From positions 1-53,078 of the forward strand of contig CAYNYF010000021.1 of NCBI GenBank assembly GCA_964401385.1: 53,078 nucleotides of DNA, read 5' to 3'. The first letter of the stretch is position 1; every line of letters starts with the position of its first letter. The position numbers and the translations under genes are program-made. The stretch comes from CAYNYF01 sp964401385. GTDB taxonomy: Bacteria > Planctomycetota > Phycisphaerae > SM23-33. The notes beneath the pieces are model-generated. The model made no database searches. It worked only from the letters and a program-made list of their open reading frames with translations, and was not told where the DNA came from. Positions 17,434 to 25,753 of the stretch are shown here, piece after piece.

Positions 17434-18363
17434 TCAAGGCCGCCCGGGCGGCCCGCCGGCCTTGCGCACCAGCGAGGCGATCTCTTTGAGGCGGACGTTC
17501 AGCGCGTGCAGCACCATGCCCAGCCCCACACACTGGAACGACAGCACCACCAGCCCCACCCCCACCAACAGCAGGGGGAAGCTCTCCACCGTGCCGTGGC
17601 CGAGATACTGGGTGATTGCGGGCACGGCCGCGAGGATTCCCAGCGCCAGCAGCAGGATGGCGGCGGCCCCGAAGAACGTCAGCGGCTTGGCCGAGCGAGC
17701 GATGTTGAAGATGGTCCAGAGCACGCGGGCGCCGTCGCGGAAGGTCCGCAGCTTCGAGTTGGACCCGGCCGGACGCTCGCGGTATTCGATCGGCACCTCC
17801 TTGATGACGAAGCCGTTGTACAGTGCCTGGAGCGTCAGCTCGGTCTCGACCTCAAAGCCCACGGCGGTGATGGGCACGTTGCGGGCCAGCTCGGCGGTGA
17901 ACGCCCGGTAGCCGCTCATGATGTCGGTCAGCTTGCTGCGGAAGATGAGGTTGATAAGCCCGCGCACCAGGCGGTTGCCCATGACGTGCAGGGGGCGGAA
18001 GGCCTTGTCGGAGTAGGTCTGCATGCGCGTGCCCACGACCATGTCGGCTTCATCGGCCAGGACCGGCGCCAGCAGCTCACCGACGGCCTCGGCCGGGTAG
18101 GTGTCGTCGCCGTCGACCACGACCAGGACGTCGGCCGGGACCGATGCCATCACCTGCGCCACCACCTGCCCCTTGCCCCGCATCTTCACCCGACGGACCG
18201 CCGCCCCGTGTTCGGCGGCGATCTCGGCGCTGCGGTCGGCGGACATGTTGTCGAAGACGTAGACCCCCGCCTCCGGCAGCGCGCGGCGGAAATCGTCCAC
18301 GACCTTGCCGATGGTGAGCTCCTCGTTGAAGCACGGGATGACCACGGCGACCTTGGGCTCCAT
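17434..18363 (-). CDS. Family 2 glycosyltransferase, dolichol-phosphate-mannose synthase-like
   Basis: 309 residues. A GT-A fold opens with VAVVIPCFNEELTIGKVV (5-22), followed by the metal/nucleotide motif VVVDGDDTYPAEAV around residue 81-94 and the family motif DIMSGYRAFT near 145-155. Two hydrophobic segments at about 235-260 and 270-290 anchor it in the membrane. Such enzymes transfer sugars from nucleotide donors to polyprenyl phosphate or a membrane glycolipid for cell-surface glycans. The predicted promoter places the transcript start almost at the ATG, so the mRNA may be leaderless. First gene of a likely three-gene unit. Confidence 0.88.
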   Translation of the reverse strand: MEPKVAVVIPCFNEELTIGKVVDDFRRALPEAGVYVFDNMSADRSAEIAAEHGAAVRRVKMRGKGQVVAQVMASVPADVLVVVDGDDTYPAEAVGELLAPVLADEADMVVGTRMQTYSDKAFRPLHVMGNRLVRGLINLIFRSKLTDIMSGYRAFTAELARNVPITAVGFEVETELTLQALYNGFVIKEVPIEYRERPAGSNSKLRTFRDGARVLWTIFNIARSAKPLTFFGAAAILLLALGILAAVPAITQYLGHGTVESFPLLLVGVGLVVLSFQCVGLGMVLHALNVRLKEIASLVRKAGGPPGRP

Positions 18364-18372
18364 GACGCCCGC

Positions 18373-18401
18373 AGGCTATCTGCCCGCGCCGGCCTCGTCA
18401 A
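18373..18401 (-). promoter_or_regulatory. Candidate sigma-70 promoter abutting the glycosyltransferase start codon
   Basis: Minus strand TTGACG (18396-18401), 17 bases, TAGCCT (18373-18378). A start 7 bases below the -10 box is within about 3 bases of the ATG at 18363, and no Shine-Dalgarno sequence is visible. Confidence 0.4.
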
Positions 18402-18552
18402 GACGCCGACCTCGGCGGCAGCGGTTCCCAACTTGGGGCGCTGGGGGCGTTGCGTGGGCATGGAAGTGAAGGTTTGGGGGTGAGTTGGGCAGGGCGAGGG
18501 ATAGGCAAGCCCGGTGGGGAACTTTCGCACAGGTGGTTTGGCCCTTGGCCCG

Positions 18553-18585
18553 GGCCCCGGCCGGACGCATCGTCCGGCCGGGGCC
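18553..18585 (-). terminator. Strong GC hairpin downstream of the first PEP-CTERM gene
   Basis: A perfect 14-bp stem (GGCCCCGGCCGGAC at 18553-18566 with GTCCGGCCGGGGCC at 18572-18585) closes a GCATC loop about 55 bases beyond the stop codon at 18639. No U-run follows on the minus strand, so termination or mRNA-end stabilisation are both possible. Confidence 0.5.
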
Positions 18586-18638
18586 GTCGTTTCTCGCAAG
18601 CATTTGTGATTGGGCCGTCTGTCTAGCCGGCTGGGTAA

Positions 18639-19934
18639 CTATCGCCTGCGTCGAATCAGGCCCGCGGCGGCGCCGACGGCCAACACCAACAGCGTGGCCG
18701 GTTCAGGGACCGGCGCGCCGCCGGTGCCGTGGCCGTAGTTGTCGGCCCAAACGGTGTAGTCGCCGCCATCGACGTTGGCATCCTCGGTGAAGTTGCCGAC
18801 CGTCCAGCCGCCCGCGGACCACACCGGGGCGTCGGTCTTGCCGTAGTTGTCGGCCCAGATGGTGTAGTCGCCGCCGTCCACCTTACCGTCGGGCTGGGCG
18901 TCGCCCGGCCACGGCGGCGGTGCGGCCGCCTCGGCGATCGAGATGATGATCCGCGGCTTCTGACCTTCGTTGGTCTTGTCCCTGGTGACAAAGGAGCCGT
19001 TCGTGCCGATCTCGGGCTCGCCGTATCCCGTGTCGCCGCCTTCCCACCGCCCGGTGTCGCGGTTCCAGTACTCGATCTTGCCCATGATGAGCCCTTGGTT
19101 GTCGGCGTTGTACAGCAGGTCATTCGCGGCCGGCACCGGGTACACGTCGTTGGGGTGGTCCGGATCGAACTGGAGTTCGGCCGTCACATGGCTTGCCTCG
19201 GCGAAGAGCGGGTCGTCGGTGGGGATCACCATGTAGAAAGCTTCCTTGGCGGCCTGCTCGTCCGGGTCGATCGAACCATTCTGGTTCTTGTCGTAGACGC
19301 CGTTGATGTTGCGGAACATGCCCGGAGCGGGCAGGTCGGAATTCATAAAGGTGGTGAACACCGTCCCGTCGTAGGCGGTCCAGGGGACGGCGTTGTCGAT
19401 GTCCGCCGTCGGCAAATAGCCCACCATTGACCACGTCAACTGGGCGTAGGCGTTGCAGGCGGCCATCGTGCCCGGGGTCCAGTTCAGATTCCCGCCGCCG
19501 GGGGCGCAGCCGGGCGCGGTGGCGTCTCCCTCGGCCCAGTCGGCGCCGTTGCCCATGTTCAGCGTGCGGATCTCCAGCCGCAGCGGGTCCCCCAGGTAGG
19601 CCGGGTTGCGGTCAATCCAGCCACTCAGGTACGTATCATCGTGATAGCCCACCGCGCACAGGTCCAAGGTGAACTTGTACTTTTCGCCCTCGCCCGGGGG
19701 GTTGGCGTCCATCCAGTTCAGCATCGCCTGGGTGTCCCAGTCCATCAGCAGGCCTTCCTGCCAGCGCCACTTGTAGGCGCGGGAGCACTCATTCATCCCG
19801 CCGTTACTCATATCGCCGCTGGCACCCGCATTGCTCCAGTCCCTGTCGGGGATGAACTCTGCATAGTCCCCTATGGCGGCGTAGGCCGGCGCGGCCACGC
19901 CCAACAACAGCGCAATCAGCAATGTCCTTTTCAT
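18639..19934 (-). CDS. Secreted dockerin-repeat protein with PEP-CTERM anchor (copy 1)
   Basis: 431 residues. The signal peptide is MKRTLLIALLLGVAAPAYAA. A tryptophan- and tyrosine-rich exported region with an EF-hand-like DKNQNGSIDPDE near residue 215 follows. Then come two dockerin-like calcium-binding repeats, DGKVDGGDYTIWADNYG and DANVDGGDYTVWADNYG. The C terminus VPEPATLLVLAVGAAAG plus RRRR is the PEP-CTERM tripartite signal (motif, hydrophobic helix, arginine cluster), normally processed by exosortase at the inner membrane; no exosortase gene is in the window. ATG 19934 has GGAGG 7 bases upstream. A paralogue sits 2.5 kb away (21079-22449). The function of the main region is unknown. 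Confidence 0.82.
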   Translation of the reverse strand: MKRTLLIALLLGVAAPAYAAIGDYAEFIPDRDWSNAGASGDMSNGGMNECSRAYKWRWQEGLLMDWDTQAMLNWMDANPPGEGEKYKFTLDLCAVGYHDDTYLSGWIDRNPAYLGDPLRLEIRTLNMGNGADWAEGDATAPGCAPGGGNLNWTPGTMAACNAYAQLTWSMVGYLPTADIDNAVPWTAYDGTVFTTFMNSDLPAPGMFRNINGVYDKNQNGSIDPDEQAAKEAFYMVIPTDDPLFAEASHVTAELQFDPDHPNDVYPVPAANDLLYNADNQGLIMGKIEYWNRDTGRWEGGDTGYGEPEIGTNGSFVTRDKTNEGQKPRIIISIAEAAAPPPWPGDAQPDGKVDGGDYTIWADNYGKTDAPVWSAGGWTVGNFTEDANVDGGDYTVWADNYGHGTGGAPVPEPATLLVLAVGAAAGLIRRRR

Positions 19935-20135
19935 TTCCCTACCTCCAGATGGTCCTTTCCCAGGTTGGGGCAGGCGCATGTGACGCGTGGACTCCGTTCG
20001 TCCCGATCGCCGACTCTGGATTGCGAGGCCCGTTCGGCGCAACCGCCGCCGCGCCGGAAACGTCTTTGCGAGGTCACACAGTGGCCGGCCCCAACATACC
20101 TCCTCGCAGTCCAGATAGATGCTTCGCAACCTCCA
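19935..20135 (-). promoter_or_regulatory. Structured mRNA leader of PEP-CTERM copy 1
   Basis: About 195 bases between the predicted transcript start and the ATG, about 94% identical to the leader of copy 2. In the mRNA, CTGGACTGCGAGG (complement of 20102-20114) can pair at 12 of 13 positions with CCTCGCAATCCAG (complement of 20016-20028), or through TGCGAGG with a second CCTCGCA (complement of 20067-20073). A local GGCG-GTTG-CGCC hairpin lies between. No known riboswitch consensus was recognised. Confidence 0.5.
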
Positions 20136-20164
20136 TTTATAAGCGAGAACAGGAAACCTGTCAA
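20136..20164 (-). promoter_or_regulatory. Strong sigma-70 promoter of PEP-CTERM copy 1
   Basis: Minus strand TTGACA (20159-20164), 17 bases, TATAAA (20136-20141): a near-consensus promoter about 200 bases before the start codon. The same boxes and spacing recur in front of copy 2. Confidence 0.8.
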
Positions 20165-20412
20165 GGAGTTGGCCGTGGGTTTTGGGTCCCGGCGCGGTCG
20201 CATGGGCGCCGCCAGCGGCCTCACCGCCGGGCATGCTCCCAAGCGGCAGCCGCAAGCGCCGGTTACATCGGAACTAATGCAGCGCCGCCGGGACCGCCGG
20301 CGCCCGAGCGGGCCTGGGGAGATTTCGCTTTCGGCGGCAATGCCGACACCAAACGCCGCCCGGGTGGTTGTATCCTGAGGAAAACGCCGGAGGAAGCTTT
20401 GGAGAGGAGGTC

Positions 20413-20865
20413 ATGGTGAAAGTGAAGTGGTCCAGGCTCTTGGCCGCATCCGTTGCGATGGCGGCGTGCCTTTCGACGCGTGCGACGGCCGGGGACGCCG
20501 CCGGCCAAGCCGCCGGTGCGACAGTGCTCAGCGAACGGCACTACTGGCGGAAGCATTACACCTTCTTTCCGCCGAAGTTCGCCTCGACCCAGCCCGCCGC
20601 CACGAACCCCGCGCCCGCCAGGAAGCAGACGGCGGACAGCCTGTACGCGGCCGAGTTCTGTGCGGCTCCGCCGGCCGACTGGAAGGGGCCGGACTTCGAC
20701 GACGGTCCTTGGCTGCTCCGCCGCGGACGCGAGTTCGTCACCGGCGACGGCCGGCTGATGCAATACACCACCCTGGATGCCGCCGACGGCTCGACTTGCC
20801 CGCGGCGGACCGGCCCTTTACAGCGCGCCAGCCATGCCTCGGCGGCATGCCGGCGCATGAAGTAG
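20413..20865 (+). pseudogene. Truncated remnant of a secreted protein gene
   Basis: About 150 codons from ATG 20413, preceded by GGAGAGGAGG. A clear signal peptide (MVKVKWSRLLAASVAMAACLS) is followed by a mature start and a motif, ADWKGPDFDDGPWLLRRGREF, that resembles the N-terminal jelly-roll region of large planctomycete secreted proteins. The frame then degenerates (TCPRRTGPLQRASHASAACRR) and stops, with no continuation in another frame before the terminator at 21019. I read it as the 5' fragment of a much longer gene, cut by rearrangement between the two PEP-CTERM copies. A genuinely short secreted protein cannot be excluded. Confidence 0.5.
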
Positions 20866-21018
20866 AGTTTACTTATCTGCTAACCCCATCCGAGCCGCAT
20901 GGGGCCGCAACCATCGCAAGGAATTCCCGGCTTGCCGGACGGGCGGGCCGTCGCCGGGCAGACCGCACGCCGGTGGCCGCGCCGGCGCGCTTCCGGCTTC
21001 TCGGGGGTGCGGAAACAA

Positions 21019-21054
21019 AACGGGCGAATCGACACGCGAGTCGATTCGCCCGTT
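21019..21054 (-). terminator. Rho-independent terminator of PEP-CTERM copy 2
   Basis: A perfect 15-bp stem (21019-21033 with 21040-21054) around an ACGCGA loop. On the minus strand it is followed by TTTTGTTT, giving a U-rich tail, 25 bases after the stop codon of the gene at 21079. Confidence 0.85.
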
Positions 21055-21078
21055 GTTGACCGGTGAATCAGTCGCCGC

Positions 21079-22449
21079 TCAGCTTCGGCGTCTGCGGCAA
21101 ATCACCGCCGCCGCGCCCGCGGCCAGGGCCAGCAGCGTGGCCGGCTCAGGGACCGGCGCGCCGCCGGTGCCGTAGCCGTAGTTGTCGGCCCAGACGGTGT
21201 AGTCGCCGCCATCGACGTTGGCATCCTCGGTGAAGTTGCCGACCGTCCAGCCGCCCGCGGACCACACCGGGGCGTCGGTCTTGCCGTAGTTGTCGGCCCA
21301 GATGGTGTAGTCGCCGCCGTCCACCTTGCCATCGGGCTGGGCGTCGCCCGGCCACGGCAGCGGTTCGTCCGCGGCTGCGATCTCGATGATGATCCGCGGC
21401 TTCTGAACTTCGTTGTCCTTGTCCTTGGTGACAAAGCAGCCGTTCTGACCCCACTCGAAAGGCCCGGTCTGGGGATAGGCGACCCAGTTGCCGCTGCCGA
21501 CCGGCTCCTCCGCATACCAGCCCCAGATCCACTCGCCTGGATTTAGGGGGTTCTCAGACCAATACCCCCTTTCCCAATACCACTCGCCAGTGTCACGGTT
21601 CTGCTGCCACGCTTGCATCTGTCCCATGATGAGCCCTTGGTTGTCGGCGTTGTACAGCAGGTCGTTGACGACCGGGCAGGGATACCAGCTCGAGGGGTGA
21701 TCCGGATCGTACTGGAGTTCCGCCGTCACGTGGGTTGCCTCGGCGAAGAGCGGCTCGTCGGTGGGGATCACCATGTAGAAGTTTTCCTTGGCGGCTTGCT
21801 CGTCGGGGTCGATCGAACCATTCTGGTTCTTGTCGTAGAGGCCGTTGATGTTGCGGAACATCAGCGGATCGGAATTCTGAAAGCTGGTGAAAACCGTTCC
21901 CTCGTGGGCGGTCCAGGGGACGGCGTTGTCGACGTCCGGCGTCGGCAAATAGCCCACCATTGTCCACGACAACTGGGCGTAGGCGTTGCAGGCGGCCATC
22001 GTGCCGGGGCTCCACTGCAAATTCCCGCCACCGGGGGCGCAGCCGGGCCCGGTTGCGTCGCCCTCGGCCCAGTTGGTGCCATTGCCCAGGTTCAGCGTGC
22101 GGACTTCCAGCCGCACCGGTTGGCCGGGGTTGGACCTGTTGGCGATCATCCAGTTGCTGTAGCTGACCGCGCACAGGTCCAAGGTGAACTTGTACTTTTC
22201 GCCCTCGCCCGGGGGGTTTGCGCCCATCCAGTCCAGCATCGCCTGGGTGTCCCAGTCCATCAGGAGGCCTTCCTGCCAGCGCCACTTGTAGGCGCGGCAG
22301 CACTCATACGCCCCGCCGTTAGCCAGGTCGCCGCTGCCGGCCGCATTGCTCCAGTCCCTGTCGGGGATGAACTCTGCATAGTCACCAATGGCGGCGTAGG
22401 CCGGCGCGGCCATGCCCAACAACAGCGCAATCACCAATGTCCTTTTCAT
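21079..22449 (-). CDS. Secreted dockerin-repeat protein with PEP-CTERM anchor (copy 2)
   Basis: 456 residues and clearly a paralogue of the protein at 18639-19934: the signal peptide is MKRTLVIALLLGMAAPAYAA, the N terminus IGDYAEFIPDRDWSN is identical, and the dockerin-like repeats and VPEPATLLALAAGAAA tail are near-identical. The main difference is a tryptophan-rich insertion around residues 290-345 (EWYWERGYW, EWIWGWYAEEPVGSGNW), where copy 1 has a short loop. The ATG at 22449 has GGAGG upstream. The gene carries its own promoter, leader and terminator, so it is a free-standing unit. Location is predicted to be the outer surface or matrix after exosortase processing. Confidence 0.82.
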   Translation of the reverse strand: MKRTLVIALLLGMAAPAYAAIGDYAEFIPDRDWSNAAGSGDLANGGAYECCRAYKWRWQEGLLMDWDTQAMLDWMGANPPGEGEKYKFTLDLCAVSYSNWMIANRSNPGQPVRLEVRTLNLGNGTNWAEGDATGPGCAPGGGNLQWSPGTMAACNAYAQLSWTMVGYLPTPDVDNAVPWTAHEGTVFTSFQNSDPLMFRNINGLYDKNQNGSIDPDEQAAKENFYMVIPTDEPLFAEATHVTAELQYDPDHPSSWYPCPVVNDLLYNADNQGLIMGQMQAWQQNRDTGEWYWERGYWSENPLNPGEWIWGWYAEEPVGSGNWVAYPQTGPFEWGQNGCFVTKDKDNEVQKPRIIIEIAAADEPLPWPGDAQPDGKVDGGDYTIWADNYGKTDAPVWSAGGWTVGNFTEDANVDGGDYTVWADNYGYGTGGAPVPEPATLLALAAGAAAVICRRRRS

Positions 22450-22650
22450 TTCCTTACCTCCAGATGGTCCTTTCCCAGGTTGGGGCAGGCCCATGTGACG
22501 CGTGGACTCCGTTCGTCCCGATCACCCGCTCTGGATTGCGAGGCCCGTTCGGCGCAACCGCCGCCGCGCCGGAAACGCCTTTGCGAGGTCACACAGTGGC
22601 CAGCCCCAACATACCTCCTCGCAGTCCAGATGGATGCTTCACAACCTTCA
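22450..22650 (-). promoter_or_regulatory. Structured mRNA leader of PEP-CTERM copy 2
   Basis: Second copy of the ~195-base leader. The pairing arms are unchanged: 22617-22629, 22582-22588 and 22531-22543 correspond to the three elements in copy 1. Substitutions fall outside the arms, in the spacer and near the promoter. Confidence 0.5.
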
Positions 22651-22679
22651 TTTATAACCGAGAACAGAAGCCTTGTCAA
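22651..22679 (-). promoter_or_regulatory. Strong sigma-70 promoter of PEP-CTERM copy 2
   Basis: Minus strand TTGACA (22674-22679), 17 bases, TATAAA (22651-22656). Confidence 0.8.
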
Positions 22680-22733
22680 GGAGTTCCGTGCGTTTTTGCC
22701 GCCGGCGCCGCCGAGTGGGTCCGGCCAGCGGCC

Positions 22734-22762
22734 TTGCCACGCGGCCCGGACGACGATATACC
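22734..22762 (+). promoter_or_regulatory. Sigma-70 promoter for the DUF4091 protein at 22821
   Basis: TTGCCA (22734-22739), 17 bases, TATACC (22757-22762), starting a transcript near 22769. It diverges from the copy 2 promoter, with only 54 bases between the two -35 boxes, so the two may share regulation. Confidence 0.6.
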
Positions 22763-22820
22763 TAGCCCCGACCTGAAGGACCCGTATGGCGGAAGTCAAC
22801 CTCACTTTGGAAGGCCGATC

Positions 22821-25280
22821 ATGAAACTCGCGATTCCGATCTGCATCGTCATTGGCTCTCTGGCGTGTTCGCTGCCGGCCGCGGACAACACAGTCATCCT
22901 CCAGCAGGGCGTCGCCCCGGCCGCCGGTTACGCCGGCTGCCGGACCGCCACGCTCTGGCCGAAGCCGCCCGCCCAGGCCCCGGCCGCGGGCGACAAGACG
23001 CTCTACCTCCGCGGCGAGCAGAACCGCATGCTGCTGAAGTTCGCAATCCCGGCCAACCTGAAGGGCAAGAGGCTCGCCCGCGCCCGGCTGTGGGTGTTCC
23101 TGCCTTCGGCCAGGAAGGAAAACCGCTACTGCGAGATCATGTGCACCGGCGTGGCGGGCGAGTGGGACGGCAGCGCCACCTGGACCAACGCCACCGCCTC
23201 GAGCAAGTGGCCATCCGCGGGCGGGGACTTCGACAACCGCACGCCCTACCGCAACGGCCGCCCGCCCGGCGTGGCCGACTCCGTCGAGCTGTACGCCAAG
23301 AACCACAATCACTGGTACAACCCGATGGACTGGCTGCCCGTGAGCGTGCCCGCCGGCGGCATGTGGGTCAGCTTCAACGTCACCGCGCTGGCGGAGAAGT
23401 GGCTGGCCGACCCGGCCGCCAATCACGGCGTCATGCTCATGCCCGTCCGCATCGAAGACAAGCGCATGCCCAACGCCTGGGAGATCGACATCCCCTCCCA
23501 GACCCACGCCGATGCCGGGCTCCGCCCGAAGCTGGAGCTGGAATTCGCCCCGCCGGACGAGCGGGTCAGCGTGGGAATGACCCACGCCATGCGCAAGGTC
23601 AACCCCTGGTCCTACCGGTACAAGTACCGCGGCGAGTACAAGCGCGAGTACCTGCTGGAGATGGCCGCCAACGAGTACGAGGGCTTCCAGGTGGTCGTCT
23701 ACCCCTGGATGAGCGACCTGAAGGGCGTGAAGTTCACCTGGTCCGACCTGGTGGATCGGAAGACCGGCAGGAAGCTCCCGGCCGGGCGGATGACCTGGTA
23801 CTGCCAGGACACGGTCCAGATGGTCACGAGCTGGCTGGTTCGCGACAAGTACTTCGGCGGCAAGCGGTACTGGGTTCCCGACCCGCTGGTTCCGGCGGAG
23901 CTTTCTCCGGCCGGCTGGAAGACCGTCCGCCGCCAGCAGGCGACGCCCTTCTGGTTCACGGTGCACGCCCCGGCCGGCACGCCCGCCGGCGACTATCAGA
24001 CGGCGATCGCCATGACGGCCGAGGGGTGCGAGCCCATCCAGCTCAAACTCACCGTCCGCGTGTGGGACTACGAGATCCCGACCAAGTGGAGCTTCTGCGT
24101 GGTCGGCAGCTTCGGCACCGGCGGCATCCCCAAGTTCTACGGCAAGGACTACAAGGCCGAGTGGATGGACCGCTGGTACGACTTCCTGCTGGACCACCAC
24201 CTCGCCCCGGTCGGGCAGTACAGCTCGGCCCTGACGCCCCCCGTCGAGCGCATTGGCCACTGCATCGGGCGCGGGATGAACGTAATCTACCTGCACGGCA
24301 GCTTCAAGCGCAACAGCAACCTGGAGACGATCCGCCAGCGGCACGAGAAGCTCAAGGCCATGGGCGTCATCGACAAGGCCGTCCTCTACGTCGAGGACGA
24401 AGGCCACCGCCACGCCATGCGCAAGCACCTGTCGCTGAACGTCCGCAAGGTCGCCCCCGAGGCGATGATGATGGTCGGGGGCGGCGCCCCCAACCCGGAG
24501 GGCATCGGCTACGTCGACGTCTGGGACCCGGAGATCGACGTCTGGCCGGGGACCAAGCTGACCGCCGCCCAGGCCCGAAAGGTGGTCCAGGAATGCCAGG
24601 GGCGCGGGGAGAAGTTCTTCTGGTACGTCGCCGCCGGGCCGACCGCGCCGTATCCCAACGTCCAGTTGGAGTACCCCCTCATCGGCGCCCGGTCCTACAT
24701 CTGGATGAGCTGGAAGTACCGGGCCACGGGCTTTGAGTACTACTGCTACAACATCTGGAAGTACAACTTCAAGGGCGAGAAGCGCTGGCCGGAGGTCCCC
24801 TGGGACGCCCGCGCGTTCGTCAGCCGCAACTCCATGTACAACTGCGACGGCATGCTGTTCTATCCCGGCCCGAAGGGCACGCCCTGCCCGTCGATCCGCC
24901 TGGAGAACATCCGCGACGGCATCGAGGACTGGGAGAGTTTCTACATGCTCCGGGATTACGCCGACGCCCTGGCCGCAAATGAAAACGCCGGCGCCACGGG
25001 TGACTGCGTGCTCACCCGCGCCCGCGAGATGCTGGACGTGCCCGACGAGGTGGTCAAGAGCGTCACCGTCTGGTCGCAGGACGGCGAGCTGCTGCTGAAG
25101 ACGCGGCGCGAGCTGGCCGGGCTGATCGTGGACATCAAGCGGATCGTGCCCAAGCGCGAATACGAGCGCGTCCGCGACGCCCGCCAGGCCGCACAGCTCC
25201 GGCGCGAAAGGGAGATGCTCACGAAGCGGGCCGCGGCGCCCACGACACAGCCGGCCGAGGGATCGAGCAAATCCGACTGA
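22821..25280 (+). CDS. Secreted DNRLRE / DUF4091 (GH123-like) protein
   Basis: 819 residues. Signal peptide MKLAIPICIVIGSLACSLPA. About residues 25-255 form a DNRLRE domain (RMLLKFAIPANLKGKRLARA, GEWDGSATWTNA, SFNVTALAEKWL). A GH123-type beta-sandwich follows, then a TIM barrel, and the DUF4091 C-terminal signature RLENIRDGIEDWESFYMLRDY near 690-710. GH123-type relatives are N-acetylgalactosaminidases; the catalytic Asp-Glu pair could be the VEDEGH segment, but the assignment is inference. ATG 22821 has GGAAGG upstream; the longer open frame before it is the antisense of the PEP-CTERM leader. The protein shares its layout with the one at 3133. Confidence 0.78.
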   Translation: MKLAIPICIVIGSLACSLPAADNTVILQQGVAPAAGYAGCRTATLWPKPPAQAPAAGDKTLYLRGEQNRMLLKFAIPANLKGKRLARARLWVFLPSARKENRYCEIMCTGVAGEWDGSATWTNATASSKWPSAGGDFDNRTPYRNGRPPGVADSVELYAKNHNHWYNPMDWLPVSVPAGGMWVSFNVTALAEKWLADPAANHGVMLMPVRIEDKRMPNAWEIDIPSQTHADAGLRPKLELEFAPPDERVSVGMTHAMRKVNPWSYRYKYRGEYKREYLLEMAANEYEGFQVVVYPWMSDLKGVKFTWSDLVDRKTGRKLPAGRMTWYCQDTVQMVTSWLVRDKYFGGKRYWVPDPLVPAELSPAGWKTVRRQQATPFWFTVHAPAGTPAGDYQTAIAMTAEGCEPIQLKLTVRVWDYEIPTKWSFCVVGSFGTGGIPKFYGKDYKAEWMDRWYDFLLDHHLAPVGQYSSALTPPVERIGHCIGRGMNVIYLHGSFKRNSNLETIRQRHEKLKAMGVIDKAVLYVEDEGHRHAMRKHLSLNVRKVAPEAMMMVGGGAPNPEGIGYVDVWDPEIDVWPGTKLTAAQARKVVQECQGRGEKFFWYVAAGPTAPYPNVQLEYPLIGARSYIWMSWKYRATGFEYYCYNIWKYNFKGEKRWPEVPWDARAFVSRNSMYNCDGMLFYPGPKGTPCPSIRLENIRDGIEDWESFYMLRDYADALAANENAGATGDCVLTRAREMLDVPDEVVKSVTVWSQDGELLLKTRRELAGLIVDIKRIVPKREYERVRDARQAAQLRREREMLTKRAAAPTTQPAEGSSKSD

Positions 25281-25340
25281 CCGCGCTGGCGACGAGAAGG
25301 CTGCACGTCCATTCACGCCGGCCATGAGCTGGAGTGGCAC

Positions 25341-25729
25341 ATGACCCACCGGCAGTACCTGCGCAGGATTCTCGCCGGGCGGGCACGCGGAGCTTCTGGG
25401 TGGACAGCGACGGCGACATGGAGGCGCTGATCCCGCTGTGGATGGAGGCGGGCGTTAACTGCCTGTGGCCGCTGGAGCAGGCCGCCGGCATGGACCCGCT
25501 GCGGCTGCGCAAGAAGTTCGGCGGCAAGCTGGCGCTGGCCGGCGGGCTGGACAAGATGGAAATCGCCAAGGGCCCCAAGGCGATCGAAAAGGAACTCCGC
25601 GCGAAGATCCCGCCGCTGCTGGAGCAGGGGGGATACATCCCCCACTTGGACCACACCTTCTCGCCCGAGATATCGTACGACAACTTCATGTACTACATGG
25701 ACTTGAAGCGAAAGCTGATCCGGGGCTGA
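25341..25729 (+). pseudogene. UroD-like gene with a large internal deletion
   Basis: ATG 25341, with GGAG upstream, opens a typical UroD-like N terminus (MTHRQYLRRILAG). After 13 codons the similarity jumps frame to RSFWVDSDGDMEALIPLWM, which aligns with about residue 250 of the intact paralogues at 34958 (VDTDGQPERIIPVM) and 44765 (LDSDGQIDLLIPVWM). From there the C-terminal third is intact (LAGGLDKMEIAKGPKAIE, GGYIPHLDH). About 700 bases are missing near 25378-25390, where GCGGGC/GGGCGGGC offers short homology. The downstream frame has no good start of its own. The product should be non-functional. Confidence 0.75.
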
Positions 25730-25753
25730 CCGGGGCCGGCCGGGAGGCGCACC

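Noticed and set aside
19935..20135. c-di-GMP (GEMM) riboswitch in the PEP-CTERM leader
   Set aside because: GCAAAG-like words are present, but the GNRA-tetraloop/receptor pair and the conserved GEMM core are not recognisable, so no known class is claimed.
22446..25349. Minus-strand open frame of 967 codons opposite the DUF4091 gene
   Set aside because: It is the antisense shadow of a high-GC gene: composition is rich in Gly, Val, Ala, His and Asp with no motif, while the plus-strand protein has a signal peptide, domain signatures, promoter and ribosome binding site.
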